Below, piece after piece: positions 18,964 through 26,929 of a DNA stretch of 35,639 bases (position 1 is the first letter of the stretch; each line of letters opens with the position of its first letter). The position numbers were made by a program, and so were the translations under genes. The DNA lies in NCBI RefSeq assembly GCF_001552715.1, contig NZ_BCRS01000050.1, positions 1 through 35,639 on the forward strand. The letters are read 5' to 3'. The notes beneath the pieces were generated by a model. The model had not been told where the DNA came from. It saw nothing but the letters and a program-made list of their open reading frames with translations, and made no database searches. The stretch comes from Mycolicibacterium vaccae NBRC 14118 = CIP 105934. Lineage in GTDB: Bacteria; Actinomycetota; Actinomycetes; Mycobacteriales; Mycobacteriaceae.

Positions 18964-18969
18964 AGTCTA
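18964..18969 (-). promoter_or_regulatory. Candidate -10 element of metH
   Basis: TAGACT on the minus strand fits TANNNT. Transcription would begin about seven bases on, at G18957/G18958, exactly the first base of riboswitch stem P1. No good -35 is visible. The coincidence of predicted start and first aptamer base strengthens both assignments. Confidence 0.5.
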
Positions 18970-19069
18970 CGTTGATACCTGATCGACGTCTGGACGCCCA
19001 TTTCGTCGCCGCGATCGCGCGGCAATTCGCGGATCTTGACGGCAATGTCGTAGTCAGCAAGGTGGCAAA

Positions 19070-19204
19070 TCAGCGAGGTGGGACAGTGTGCGGCCGTTCG
19101 GCCACCTGGAGCTGGATCCCGGTGGCCCCATCGCCGGCCCGGACCCGTGTCGGCATCACGCCCGGCAGGTGGGTGCCGTACTTGCCGTCGCGTGCGCCAG
19201 TCAC
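19070..19204 (-). CDS. Candidate leaderless small ORF (44 residues) between metH and the PAC2 gene
   Basis: GTG 19204 opens a 44-residue frame ending at TGA 19072-19070, with mostly G or C at third codon positions. A TACCCT -10 (19211-19216) ends six bases before the GTG, the spacing of mycobacterial leaderless genes. The peptide begins [20 protein letters not shown] and resembles no family I know. It is transcribed toward metH but stops 204 bases before the metH start codon. The rest of 18970-19273 shows no other gene. It may be a real small protein, a regulatory leader peptide or chance. Confidence 0.35.
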   Translation of the reverse strand: MTGARDGKYGTHLPGVMPTRVRAGDGATGIQLQVAERPHTVPPR

Positions 19205-19273
19205 ACAGCCAGGGTAGTCGGGCACACAAATCCGAGAGCGAGTTGATGCCCGTCATGTCGTCCACGCAAGGCT

Positions 19274-19279
19274 TAGGCT
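19274..19279 (+). promoter_or_regulatory. Candidate -10 of a leaderless PAC2-family gene
   Basis: TAGGCT fits TANNNT and ends six bases before GTG 19286, so transcription should start at or next to that codon. This favours GTG 19286 over the adjacent GTG 19283. No clear -35 is seen. Confidence 0.5.
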
Positions 19280-19285
19280 GGCGTG

Positions 19286-20176
19286 GTGACTCCCTCGGAT
19301 TTCGGCGGTCCGATGCGATCCGACCTGCCCGATCTTCGCGACACGATCGTGGTCGCGGCGTTCGAAGGCTGGAATGACGCCGGCGACGCGGCCAGTGACG
19401 CGCTGGAACACCTGGATGCGATCTGGGAGGCGGAGACGATCGTCGAGATCGACGACGAGTCCTATTACGACTACCAGGTCAACCGGCCGGTGATCCGCCA
19501 GATCGACGGCGTCACCCGCGAGCTGGTGTGGCCGTCGATGCGGATCTCACACTGCCGGCCGCCCGGCAGCGACCGCGACATCGTGCTGATGCACGGGGTG
19601 GAACCGAACATGCGCTGGCGCACGTTCTGCGCGGAGCTGCTGACCATCGCCGAGAAGCTCAACGTGCACACCGTGGTGATCCTGGGCGCGCTGCTGGCCG
19701 ACACGCCGCACACGCGGCCGGTGCCGGTCTCGGGCGCGGCGTACTCCGCCGATTCGGCCAAGACGTTCGGTCTTGAGGAGACCCGCTACGAGGGGCCGAC
19801 GGGTATCGCCGGGGTGTTCCAGGATGCGTGCGTACAGGCAGGGATCCCGGCGGTGACGTTCTGGGCCGCCGTCCCGCATTACGTGTCGCAGCCGCCCAGC
19901 CCGAAGGCCACGGTGGCGCTGTTGCGGCGGGTCGAAGACGTCCTCGACATCGAGGTGCCGCTGGCCGACCTGCCCGCCCAGGCCGAGGAGTGGGAGCTGG
20001 CCGTCACCGAGATGACCTCGGAGGACGACGAGATCGCCGAGTACGTGCAGTCGCTGGAGGAACGCGGCGACGCCGAGGTCGACATGAACGAGGCCCTGGG
20101 CAAGATCGACGGTGACGCACTGGCCGCCGAGTTCGAGCGCTACCTGCGCCGCCGGGGCCCCGGCTTCCGCGGCTAA
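19286..20176 (+). CDS. PAC2 family protein (proteasome assembly chaperone-like; Rv2125 orthologue)
   Basis: The protein is 296 residues from GTG 19286 (297 from GTG 19283). It has the PAC2 fold pattern: an opening strand [20 protein letters not shown], then [16 protein letters not shown] and G-P-T-G-I-A-G-V-F. The C-terminal half ends in acidic helices and a basic R-Y-L-R-R-R tail. Archaeal and eukaryotic relatives help assemble proteasomes. Actinobacteria have a 20S proteasome, but a chaperone role for this branch is not established to my knowledge. It diverges from metH and is likely leaderless. A C7-T6 run and a large palindromic element follow the stop. Confidence 0.88.
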   Translation: MTPSDFGGPMRSDLPDLRDTIVVAAFEGWNDAGDAASDALEHLDAIWEAETIVEIDDESYYDYQVNRPVIRQIDGVTRELVWPSMRISHCRPPGSDRDIVLMHGVEPNMRWRTFCAELLTIAEKLNVHTVVILGALLADTPHTRPVPVSGAAYSADSAKTFGLEETRYEGPTGIAGVFQDACVQAGIPAVTFWAAVPHYVSQPPSPKATVALLRRVEDVLDIEVPLADLPAQAEEWELAVTEMTSEDDEIAEYVQSLEERGDAEVDMNEALGKIDGDALAAEFERYLRRRGPGFRG

Positions 20177-20189
20177 TCCCCCCCTTTTT

Positions 20190-20354
20190 TGCGCGAGCGT
20201 GCGTGTCTGCGGCCGACACGCCGTCGGATTCGCGAAGTTCGCGCACGCTCGCAACCGCGGCGCGAGACCTCGGCCAAGCCGCCGACGCGCGGCGAGCGTG
20301 CGCAAAATCCGTGATTTGCGCGGCGTGTCCCCCGCGGACACGCACGCTCGCGCA
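20190..20354. repeat. Palindromic intergenic element (GCGAGCGTGCG family) between convergent genes
   Basis: The outer 23-base arms, 20190-20212 and 20332-20354, are inverted copies with one mismatch. Inside, further GCGCACGCTCGC and GCGAGCGTGCGC copies (about 20240-20252 and 20291-20303) give four occurrences of one core, two per strand. The element fills the space between the PAC2 stop and the DUF1254 stop and could end transcription from both sides. C7 and T6 runs (20178-20190) lie at its left edge. It resembles a REP/MITE-like repeat; whether it recurs in the genome cannot be seen here. Confidence 0.7.
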
Positions 20355-20360
20355 GAAGGT

Positions 20361-21806
20361 CTAGGCCTTTTCGGGCTGCGGCGGCTTCCACGTGCCGTTG
20401 AGCGCATCCGGTTTGGGCCAGTACAGCCGCAGCACCAGCGAGAACGGACCCTTCGGCGCGGGCAGCCAGTTCGACTCCCGCTCGATGCCCGGCGAGGCGT
20501 TCTGGATGTAGAACGTGTAGCCGCCGTCGGGGTCGGGCACCAGGCTGGGCAGCATCTCCGAGTTGATCAGGTAGCGCTTGATCGGGTTCTCGACGAGCCG
20601 ACTGGCCGGCAGCTCGTACACGGTCAGCGACCAGAACGCGTTGACCGGCGGCAGACCGCCCGACGGGAACCGGTACACGTAGTTGTTCGCGCCGGACAGG
20701 GGCTGGCCGGTGGAGTCGTTGAACGCGCCCGGGTAGATCGCCTCCGCGGCGGTGTTGCCATAGATCCCGAGCACGGCGCCGGCCATCCGGTACAGGTAGT
20801 TGCCCTTCAGGTCCTCTCTAGAACCGAAGAACTGCGCCGAGCCGACCTCACCGGTGTCGACCTCGGTTCTCTTGAACGTGTCGAACTCGGTCCACGCGTC
20901 GGCCATCCCGCCCTCGATCGCGGCGCGCATCTGCGGGCTCAGCGCGTCGGCGTCGAAATTCCCGTCGGGGCCGATGCCGATCTTCGCGAATCGCTGCCGC
21001 ACCCCCTTCTCGTCGGGCAGCTCGGGGGCGAACCGCAACGCGAAGTTCAGGATCTCGAAGAACTGCGGTGAGGTGCGCTGCTGCTCGGGCGGCAGTGGCG
21101 GAACGAAGTCGATCGCGGGTGCGGGTTCGGGCGACGGCTGGTTGAGATACACCGACAGCGGGGCAACCTGATAGCCCGCCTGGATCTTGCGGACCTCCTC
21201 GATGTCGGACGGGCCGAACAGCTGGGTGCGGTAGAGCACGAAGGCCAGCTCGGTGTCCGATCGGATGACCTCGTCGACGCCCTCGGGTTTCTCGCCCTGC
21301 CAGCCCGGCCCGGCGAGCAGATACCGACCGCCGCCGTTGCCGGTGGTGCGACTGCCGACGTAGGCGAAGTTGTAGGTGTAGCCGTCGACGAACTGCAACG
21401 AGTAGTAGCGGTCCTGCTGGATCGGCGGCACGGTCAGCACCAGCGGCTCGGCGCGCAGATCGGCGCCCAGCATCGAGTACGGCGTGTCCGCGTTGGGTGT
21501 CTGGATCGCGGTGTCGGCAGGCGTGTACAGGCGCGCGGTGCTGTGCACCTGGTTCCAGCCGCCCTTGTACTCCGGATCGTCCCTGTCGACGAAGTAGCTG
21601 TACTGCACGCGGTAGTTGTCGACCAGCGGGAAGCCGTAGACGTAGGCCTCCTTGGCGATCGCGCGCGCCTCGGCGGGGCTGACGGCCCCCGCGGTGTCCG
21701 GCGCGGGCGGGGCCGACGTGTCCTCCGGCGCGGACGTGTCGGTGCTGCAGCCGGCCAGCAGCAGCAGTGCCGTCGCGGCGGCGGCCAGGCGGCGCAGCGC
21801 CGGCAT
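20361..21806 (-). CDS. DUF1254/DUF1214 domain lipoprotein
   Basis: The protein is 481 residues with a lipoprotein signal: R-R, hydrophobic stretch and lipobox L17-A-G-C20, then a Ser/Thr/Pro/Ala-rich linker to about residue 42. The DUF1254 part follows (A-K-E-A-Y-V-Y-G-F-P-L-V-D-N-Y, then T-P-N-A-D-T-P-Y-S). The C-terminal DUF1214 part (from about 340) contains F-W-S-L-T-V-Y and ends N-W-L-P-A-P-K-G-P-F-S-L-V-L-R-L-Y-W-P. These proteins are exported and widespread in mycobacteria; no reaction is established that I know of. ATG 21806 overlaps the upstream SDR stop (TGATG), so the two are coupled. I do not recall this gene at the same place in M. tuberculosis. Confidence 0.88.
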   Translation of the reverse strand: MPALRRLAAAATALLLLAGCSTDTSAPEDTSAPPAPDTAGAVSPAEARAIAKEAYVYGFPLVDNYRVQYSYFVDRDDPEYKGGWNQVHSTARLYTPADTAIQTPNADTPYSMLGADLRAEPLVLTVPPIQQDRYYSLQFVDGYTYNFAYVGSRTTGNGGGRYLLAGPGWQGEKPEGVDEVIRSDTELAFVLYRTQLFGPSDIEEVRKIQAGYQVAPLSVYLNQPSPEPAPAIDFVPPLPPEQQRTSPQFFEILNFALRFAPELPDEKGVRQRFAKIGIGPDGNFDADALSPQMRAAIEGGMADAWTEFDTFKRTEVDTGEVGSAQFFGSREDLKGNYLYRMAGAVLGIYGNTAAEAIYPGAFNDSTGQPLSGANNYVYRFPSGGLPPVNAFWSLTVYELPASRLVENPIKRYLINSEMLPSLVPDPDGGYTFYIQNASPGIERESNWLPAPKGPFSLVLRLYWPKPDALNGTWKPPQPEKA

Positions 21807-22684
21807 CAGTTGTCCGCCAGCTTCTGGGTGCGTGTCCCCACGGACCGGCCGAGCGCAGCCACCTCGGCGTCCATCCTCGGCAGCAGATCGGGCACGAACC
21901 TGCGCACCGGCCCCTCCCCGACGGGCGTGGACAGCACCGGTTTGAGCCAGCGCAGCGCCCCGACCCAGCGGGGACAGTTGATCTGGCGTTTGCGCTTCTC
22001 GATGCCGGCGACGAAGGCCGCCCCGCACGCCTCCACCGACGTGGTCCGGTTCAGCGGGAACGGCAGCCGGCTCAGCATCTCGGTGAACGTCGGCAGGTCG
22101 ACCTTGGTGTCGCGGACCATCGGGGTGTCGATCCAGGACATGTGCGCCGAGCCGACGGCCACACCGCGGAAGCCGACCTCCAGGCGCAGTGCGTTGGCCA
22201 GGTGTTCGACGGCGGCTTTCGCGCTGTTGTACGGGGCCAATCCCGGTGCGGCCGCATACGCGGCGAGCGAGGAGACGATCAGCACATAGCCGCGGCGCTC
22301 CAGCACCGAGGGCAGCGTGGCGCGCACGGTGTTGAAGACGCCGACGACGTTGACGTCCATCAGTGTGCGGAACGCCTCCGGATCGACCTGCAGCACCGAA
22401 CCGTAGGTCGCGATCCCGGCGTTGGCCATCACCACGTCGATGCCGCCGAACCGGTCCACCGCGGCGGCGGCCGCGTCCTGCATGGCCGTCAGCTCACGTA
22501 CGTCGGCGACCACGGTGTGCACGCGCTCGGCTCCCAGCTGATCCCGCAGTTCGGTCAGCGCCGCCTCGTCCAGATCGGTGAGCACCAGGCTGGCGCCCTT
22601 GGCGTGCAGCCGGCGGGCGACTTCGGCGCCGACCCCGCGGGCCCCACCGGTGATGAATACCGTCTTTCCCGCCACCGAACTCAT
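21806..22684 (-). CDS. Short-chain dehydrogenase/reductase (Rv2129c-like)
   Basis: This 292-residue classical SDR has the cofactor motif T-G-G-A-R-G-V-G (12-19) and N88-A-G. The catalytic residues are S139, Y152 and K156 (Y-N-S-A-K). D37-L-D after the second strand suggests NAD preference. The roughly 70-residue tail beyond the core is typical of the mycobacterial group that acts on lipid or hydrophobic alcohols, but the substrate is unknown. ATG 22684 lies 28 bases after the mshC stop. Its TGA overlaps the start of the DUF1254 lipoprotein gene, which suggests the two are produced in step. Confidence 0.9.
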   Translation of the reverse strand: MSSVAGKTVFITGGARGVGAEVARRLHAKGASLVLTDLDEAALTELRDQLGAERVHTVVADVRELTAMQDAAAAAVDRFGGIDVVMANAGIATYGSVLQVDPEAFRTLMDVNVVGVFNTVRATLPSVLERRGYVLIVSSLAAYAAAPGLAPYNSAKAAVEHLANALRLEVGFRGVAVGSAHMSWIDTPMVRDTKVDLPTFTEMLSRLPFPLNRTTSVEACGAAFVAGIEKRKRQINCPRWVGALRWLKPVLSTPVGEGPVRRFVPDLLPRMDAEVAALGRSVGTRTQKLADN

Positions 22685-22712
22685 GGCCGAAACCTACTCG
22701 ATGGCGGGGGCT

Positions 22713-23951
22713 TTACAGCTGAACGCCGAGCAGCGCGTCGACCGCGGTGGCCACCGTTGCGCCCGCGGTGTCGTCGTGGCCGCCGTAGGACAACGCATCG
22801 GTGGCCCAACCATCCAGCGCGGCAAGCGCTTTGGGGGTGTCGAGATCGTCGGCCAGGTAACGCCGCACCCGCGCCACCACATCGGCGGCGTCCGGGGCGC
22901 CGTGGAGCGCGGTCGCGCTGCGCCAGCGCTGCAGCCGCGCCTGCGCTTCGGCGAGGACCTCCGGGCTCCAGAAGCGGTCCTGGCGGTAATGGCCGGCGAA
23001 CAGCCCGAGCCGGATCGCGGCCGGATCGACACCGTCGCGGCGCAGCTGGGACACCAGCACCAGGTTGCCGCGGCTCTTGGACATCTTGTGCCCGTCCCAG
23101 CCGATCATGCCGGAGTGGACGTAGTGGCGGGCGAAACGCCGCTCGCCCGAGACGCATTCGGCGTGCGCGGCGGAGAACTCGTGGTGCGGGAAGATCAGGT
23201 CGCTGCCGCCGCCCTGGATGTCCAGCCCGGTGCCGATACGGCTGAGCGCGATCGCAGCGCACTCCACGTGCCAGCCCGGTCGGCCGGGTCCGAACGGGGA
23301 CGGCCAACTCGGCTCGCCGGGACGCGCGGCCAACCACAGCAGCGCGTCCAGCGGATCACTCTTGCCGGGCCGGTCCGGGTCGCCGCCGCGTTCGGCGAAC
23401 AGCGCCATCATCGTGTCGCGGTCATAGCCCGACTCGTAGCCGAACTGCACGGTCGCGTCGGCGCGGAAGTACACGTCCGGGTACTCCGCATCCTCGACGA
23501 CGTAGGCGGCGCCGGAAGCCAGCATCTTCTCCACGAGTTCGATGACCTCGGCGATGGCCTCGGTGGCGGCCACATAGTCGCGCGGCGGCAGCACCCGCAG
23601 CGCCGCCATGTCCTCGCGGAACAGGTCGGTCTCGCGGTCGCCGAGTTCGCGCCAGCCGATTCCGTCGCGCTGTGCGCGTTCGAACAGTGGGTCGTCGACG
23701 TCGGTGATGTTCTGCACGTAGTGCACGTCGTGGCCGCTGTCCAGCCACAGCCGATGCACCAGGTCGAACGTGAGGTAGGTCGCCGCGTGACCCAGATGGG
23801 TCGCGTCATAGGGGGTGATGCCGCACACGTACATCGTTGCGGTGTCGCCGGCGGCGACGGGCCGCACCTGGCGATCCGCGCTGTCGTAGAGCCGCAACTG
23901 CGGACCACGTCCCGGCAGCGCCGGCACGTCCGGCGCGGACCACGATTGCAT
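22713..23951 (-). CDS. mshC: Mycothiol ligase: L-cysteine:1D-myo-inositol 2-amino-2-deoxy-alpha-D-glucopyranoside ligase
   Basis: MshC activates cysteine with ATP and joins it to GlcN-Ins, the penultimate step of mycothiol synthesis. The 412-residue protein is a shortened cysteinyl-tRNA synthetase relative. It shows the HIGH-like motif H52-L-G-H55, K289-M-S-K-S293, and zinc ligands C43, C231 and H256. It lacks the tRNA-binding C-terminal extension of CysS. The opening M-Q-S-W and C-terminal L-L-G-V-Q-L agree with the M. tuberculosis enzyme as I recall it, which fixes ATG 23951. The cysQ gene is 47 bases upstream on the same strand, a conserved pairing that groups sulfur metabolism and thiol synthesis. 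Confidence 0.97.
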   Translation of the reverse strand: MQSWSAPDVPALPGRGPQLRLYDSADRQVRPVAAGDTATMYVCGITPYDATHLGHAATYLTFDLVHRLWLDSGHDVHYVQNITDVDDPLFERAQRDGIGWRELGDRETDLFREDMAALRVLPPRDYVAATEAIAEVIELVEKMLASGAAYVVEDAEYPDVYFRADATVQFGYESGYDRDTMMALFAERGGDPDRPGKSDPLDALLWLAARPGEPSWPSPFGPGRPGWHVECAAIALSRIGTGLDIQGGGSDLIFPHHEFSAAHAECVSGERRFARHYVHSGMIGWDGHKMSKSRGNLVLVSQLRRDGVDPAAIRLGLFAGHYRQDRFWSPEVLAEAQARLQRWRSATALHGAPDAADVVARVRRYLADDLDTPKALAALDGWATDALSYGGHDDTAGATVATAVDALLGVQL

Positions 23952-23998
23952 GACATCGACTCTAGACATTGCCGAGTGCGACAAATCCGAGGGCCGTT

Positions 23999-24769
23999 TC
24001 ATTCCCGGTGTGCCGCCCAGATCCCCTCCAGCAGAACCCCGGCCAGCTCGGGCCTGCACATCAGCAGATCCGGCAGGTAGGGGTCGCGGCGGTTGTAGAT
24101 CAGCGGTGACCCGTCGATGCGCGACGCGTGCATCCCGGCCGCCCACAGCACTCCGGCCGGTGCCGCCGAGTCCCACTCCCACTGGCCACCGGCATGCAGG
24201 TAGGCGTCGACGTCGCCGCGCACCACCGCCATCGCCTTGGCGCCCGCCGAACCGATCCGGACGAGCTGGATGTCCATGTGTTCGCGCAGCTGCCACAGCA
24301 CCGCGGGCGGGCGGTTGGAGCTGGCGGTGATCCGGATCGGGCCTTCCTCGCGCGGCGGCGGCGGGCTGACGGTGTCGGTGCGGTACACCTCGCCGCGGGC
24401 GGGCAGCGCGACGGCGGCGTCGGTGATGGTGGGCGTGCCACCGGGTGCGTGGCGTTGCCACAGCGCGATGTGCACCGCCCAGTCGGGCCGGCCCGGCATC
24501 GAGTACTCGTAGGTGCCGTCGACCGGGTCGACGATCCACACCCGGTCGGCGTCGACCCGGGACACGTCGTCGACGGCCTCCTCGGACAACACCGCGTCGT
24601 GGGGGCGGGCCCTGTGCAGCCGGTCCAGGATCAGCGTGTTGGCGCGCATGTCGCCGGCGTCGCCCAGGTCGTAGGGGTCGTAGAAGCCCAGCTGCTCGCG
24701 CATCGCCAGCAGCAGCTCACCGGCCTCTTCGGCCACGGCGGCGGCCAGATCTGCGTCGGTGAGGGTCAC
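23999..24769 (-). CDS. cysQ: 3'-phosphoadenosine 5'-phosphate (PAP) phosphatase / inositol-monophosphatase family (CysQ)
   Basis: CysQ removes the 3' phosphate from PAP and PAPS, limiting these sulfate-assimilation nucleotides; the mycobacterial enzyme also accepts fructose-1,6-bisphosphate and inositol phosphate in vitro. The 256-residue protein carries the Li-sensitive phosphatase metal motif D81-P-V-D84-G-T86, the E63-E64 pair and the C-terminal [13 protein letters not shown] 24769 begins the frame. The segment after the metal motif is Y-E-Y where M. tuberculosis has R-E-F, a mild change. It lies 17 bases downstream of the SCO1664-like gene and just upstream of mshC. Confidence 0.93.
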   Translation of the reverse strand: MTLTDADLAAAVAEEAGELLLAMREQLGFYDPYDLGDAGDMRANTLILDRLHRARPHDAVLSEEAVDDVSRVDADRVWIVDPVDGTYEYSMPGRPDWAVHIALWQRHAPGGTPTITDAAVALPARGEVYRTDTVSPPPPREEGPIRITASSNRPPAVLWQLREHMDIQLVRIGSAGAKAMAVVRGDVDAYLHAGGQWEWDSAAPAGVLWAAGMHASRIDGSPLIYNRRDPYLPDLLMCRPELAGVLLEGIWAAHRE

Positions 24770-24786
24770 CCGGCAAGTAGATCACG

Positions 24787-25602
24787 TCAGAAGGCGGGCC
24801 ACGGGATCGGCCGTCGCCGGTCCGGTGTCGGCATCACCGGATTGCGCAGCAGGCCAACGACTCTGGCACGCAGCGCGGCCACCTCGCGGGGGGTGATCAG
24901 CCCGCACAGTTCAGCGCCCAGGTCGGATTTCAGTTTCTCGCCCAGCGCCGCGACGTCGGTGAGCGTGTCGTCGTCGACGGGTTTGCCGGACCAGCCCCAC
25001 AGCACGGTGCGCAGCTTGTCCTCGACGTGCAGCGCGACGCCGTGATCGACCCCGTACACGTGGCCGTCCACGCCGTGCAGCACATGGCCGCCCTTGCGGT
25101 CGGCGTTGTTGATCAGCACGTCGAACACCGCGATGCGGCGCAGCCGGTCGTCGTCGGCGTGCACCAGCACCACCTCGTCGCCGGCGTAGTCGTAGGCCTG
25201 CAGCACCGGCAGGAATCCGGGCGGGATGTCACCGGCGGGCAGCAGGTCGATCAGATCGGGACCACGGTCGGGTGCGGTGTCGGGGTCCTCGTCCCCCGGC
25301 TGGTCGACCCAGCGCTGCAGCATGCCGGGTCCGGCCGGTCCGTCCCGAATGATGGTGTAGGGCACCACGTTCCAGCCCAGCGCGGCTGACACCAGGTACG
25401 ACGCGACCTCCCGCCCGGCCAGGGTGCCGTCGGGGAAGTCCCACAGCGGTGCCTCGCCACGCACCGGCTTGTACACGCAGTGCCGGGTGGTCTCCCCGAG
25501 GGTGGCCTCGCACAGGAACGTCGCGTTACTCGCCGAGCGGATCCGTCCGAGCACGGTCAGCTCACCGTCGCGCAGCACCTCTGCGGAATCAGAGCTCGTC
25601 AT
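24787..25602 (-). CDS. SCO1664 family protein (kinase-fold; Rv2133c-like)
   Basis: This 271-residue protein is of the actinobacterial SCO1664 family, which looks like a minimal PI3/4-kinase or HipA-like fold. A nucleotide-binding Lys sits in V-Y-K45-P, and a catalytic-loop-like D161-V-L-I-N165-N-A-D168-R-K-G-G-H follows. A metal-binding-like D186-H-G completes the set. If active it would phosphorylate a protein or small molecule, but no substrate is known to me. ATG 25602 lies inside the end of the DUF3090 gene (14-base overlap), tying the two together. Conserved pairing with DUF3090 in actinobacteria suggests a joint function. Confidence 0.85.
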   Translation of the reverse strand: MTSSDSAEVLRDGELTVLGRIRSASNATFLCEATLGETTRHCVYKPVRGEAPLWDFPDGTLAGREVASYLVSAALGWNVVPYTIIRDGPAGPGMLQRWVDQPGDEDPDTAPDRGPDLIDLLPAGDIPPGFLPVLQAYDYAGDEVVLVHADDDRLRRIAVFDVLINNADRKGGHVLHGVDGHVYGVDHGVALHVEDKLRTVLWGWSGKPVDDDTLTDVAALGEKLKSDLGAELCGLITPREVAALRARVVGLLRNPVMPTPDRRRPIPWPAF

Positions 25603-26173
25603 CGTCGGACCCGGAGAGCGCTCCGCGCCGGTAACCGTTGGTCCGGACGCAGATGTGTCCCTCGGGGTCCAGCGGCTCCTCGCACAACGGGCAGGGCGGG
25701 CGCCCTGCCGAGATCACCCGATTGGAGCGGGCGGCGAACTGCCGGGCGGACTCGGGGGTCAGGAACACCCGCACCGCGTCGGGCCCCTCTTCGGCGTCGT
25801 CGAGCACGACCGACGCGTCGAACTCGGTCTCGGAGACGGCCAGCAGCTCGACCACCACCGTCTGGGCTTCCGAATCCCAGCCCAGACCCATGGTGCCGAC
25901 CCGGAACTCCGCATCCACCGGGGTGATCAGGGGGCTGAGGTCCTCGACCTCACCGGTCTCGGGCGGGATCGGGGTGCCGAAGCGGCGGTTGATCTCCAGC
26001 AGCAGCGCGGCGATGCGCTCGGCGAGCACCGCGACCTGCTGCTTTTCCAGCACCACGGAGACGACCCGCTTGTCGTGTACCGCCTGCAGGTAGAAGGTCC
26101 GGTTTCCCGGTTGGCCGACGGTCCCGGCCACGAAGCGGTCGGGTGTGCGGAAGACGTGGATTTCGCGGGCCAT
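25589..26173 (-). CDS. DUF3090 family protein (Rv2134c-like)
   Basis: The protein is 194 residues from ATG 26173 (GGAAA upstream); an earlier in-frame ATG would run into the phosphatase gene and is not needed. It begins M-A-R-E-I-H-V-F and ends in a small metal-site-like segment C-P-L-C-E-E-P-L-D-P-E-G-H-I-C, compatible with a C2HC zinc knuckle, before an acidic tail. The function is unknown. The end overlaps the SCO1664-like gene by 14 bases, so translation of the two is probably coupled. It starts 19 bases after the histidine phosphatase stop. Confidence 0.88.
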   Translation of the reverse strand: MAREIHVFRTPDRFVAGTVGQPGNRTFYLQAVHDKRVVSVVLEKQQVAVLAERIAALLLEINRRFGTPIPPETGEVEDLSPLITPVDAEFRVGTMGLGWDSEAQTVVVELLAVSETEFDASVVLDDAEEGPDAVRVFLTPESARQFAARSNRVISAGRPPCPLCEEPLDPEGHICVRTNGYRRGALSGSDDDEL

Positions 26174-26192
26174 GGCAGTTTCCAAAATACCG

Positions 26193-26897
26193 TCAGCCGG
26201 TGGAACCGCCGACCACGGCGTCTCCACCGGGCACCTCGCCGGTGTCCGAAGGCGCCGGGGGCGGCGGGCTCGACAGCGCGGAGTTCAGCGCTGCGCCGGT
26301 GTGGTTGACGTGGATGACGAAGGGCCGCACCGGGGTGTAGCGGATCACGCTCACCGACGCCGGGTCGGCGTTGATGCGCTGGAAGCTGTCCAGGTGGGTG
26401 CCCAGCGCGTCGGCCAGCACGGACTTGATCACGTCACCGTGGGTGCAGGCGATCCACAGCGCGTCACCGCCGTGTTCGTCGGCGAGCCTGCGGTCGTGTT
26501 CGCGCACCGCGGCGACCGCACGGGCCTGCACGGCGGCCAGGCCCTCACCCTCGGGGAACACCGCGGCGCTGGGTTGCTGCTGCACCACCGCCCACAGCGG
26601 CTCCTTGACGAGCTCGCCGATCTTGCGTCCGGTCCACGAGCCGTAGTCCACCTCGATGATGCGCTCGTCGACCACCGGCTGTATCCCCAGTGCGGCGGCC
26701 AGCGGTTCGACGGTGCGTTCGCAACGCAGCAGCGGGGAGCGCACGATCGCCCGGATCGGCAGCTCCGCGAGCCGCTCGACCAGCGCCGCCGCCTGTTCGC
26801 GCCCGCGGTCGTCGAGATCGACGCCCTCGGAGCGGCCCGCCAGTGTGTGCGCGGTGTTCGACGTCGAGCGCCCGTGGCGCAGCAGCAGAACGGTCAT
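26193..26897 (-). CDS. Histidine phosphatase superfamily protein (phosphoglycerate mutase-like; Rv2135c-like)
   Basis: This 234-residue enzyme has the phosphohistidine motif L-L-R7-H8-G-R-S. The second catalytic His lies in C-T-H-G-D-V-I-K (about 151), with an acid Glu in R-I-I-E-V-D-Y-G. The length and motifs fit broad acid phosphatases rather than the glycolytic mutase. A Pro/Ala/Gly-rich C-terminal tail of about 30 residues is not part of the fold. ATG 26897 is preceded by GAGGAG. An 11-codon frame links it to the uppP stop through two ATGA overlaps. Confidence 0.9.
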   Translation of the reverse strand: MTVLLLRHGRSTSNTAHTLAGRSEGVDLDDRGREQAAALVERLAELPIRAIVRSPLLRCERTVEPLAAALGIQPVVDERIIEVDYGSWTGRKIGELVKEPLWAVVQQQPSAAVFPEGEGLAAVQARAVAAVREHDRRLADEHGGDALWIACTHGDVIKSVLADALGTHLDSFQRINADPASVSVIRYTPVRPFVIHVNHTGAALNSALSSPPPPAPSDTGEVPGGDAVVGGSTG

Positions 26898-26929
26898 GTC
26901 GTCTCCTCGCGCAAGCGCTCGTCGGTCAT
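26894..26929 (-). other. Eleven-codon micro-ORF bridging uppP and the phosphatase gene
   Basis: ATG 26929 overlaps the uppP TGA (ATGA), and the frame runs [11 protein letters not shown] to a TGA that overlaps the phosphatase ATG (ATGA). It also contains the GAGGAG ribosome site of the phosphatase. It could carry terminating ribosomes from uppP to the next gene. A chance arrangement is also possible. Confidence 0.35.

Noticed and set aside
18867..19265. N-terminal extension of MetH to an upstream ATG
   Set aside because: The extra 133 codons look non-coding, overlap the leader RNA, and GTG 18866 has a strong ribosome site.
18867..19285. Cobalamin riboswitch for metH
   Set aside because: No B12-box-like GCCACTG and no room for the large cobalamin aptamer; the leader fits the SAH class instead.
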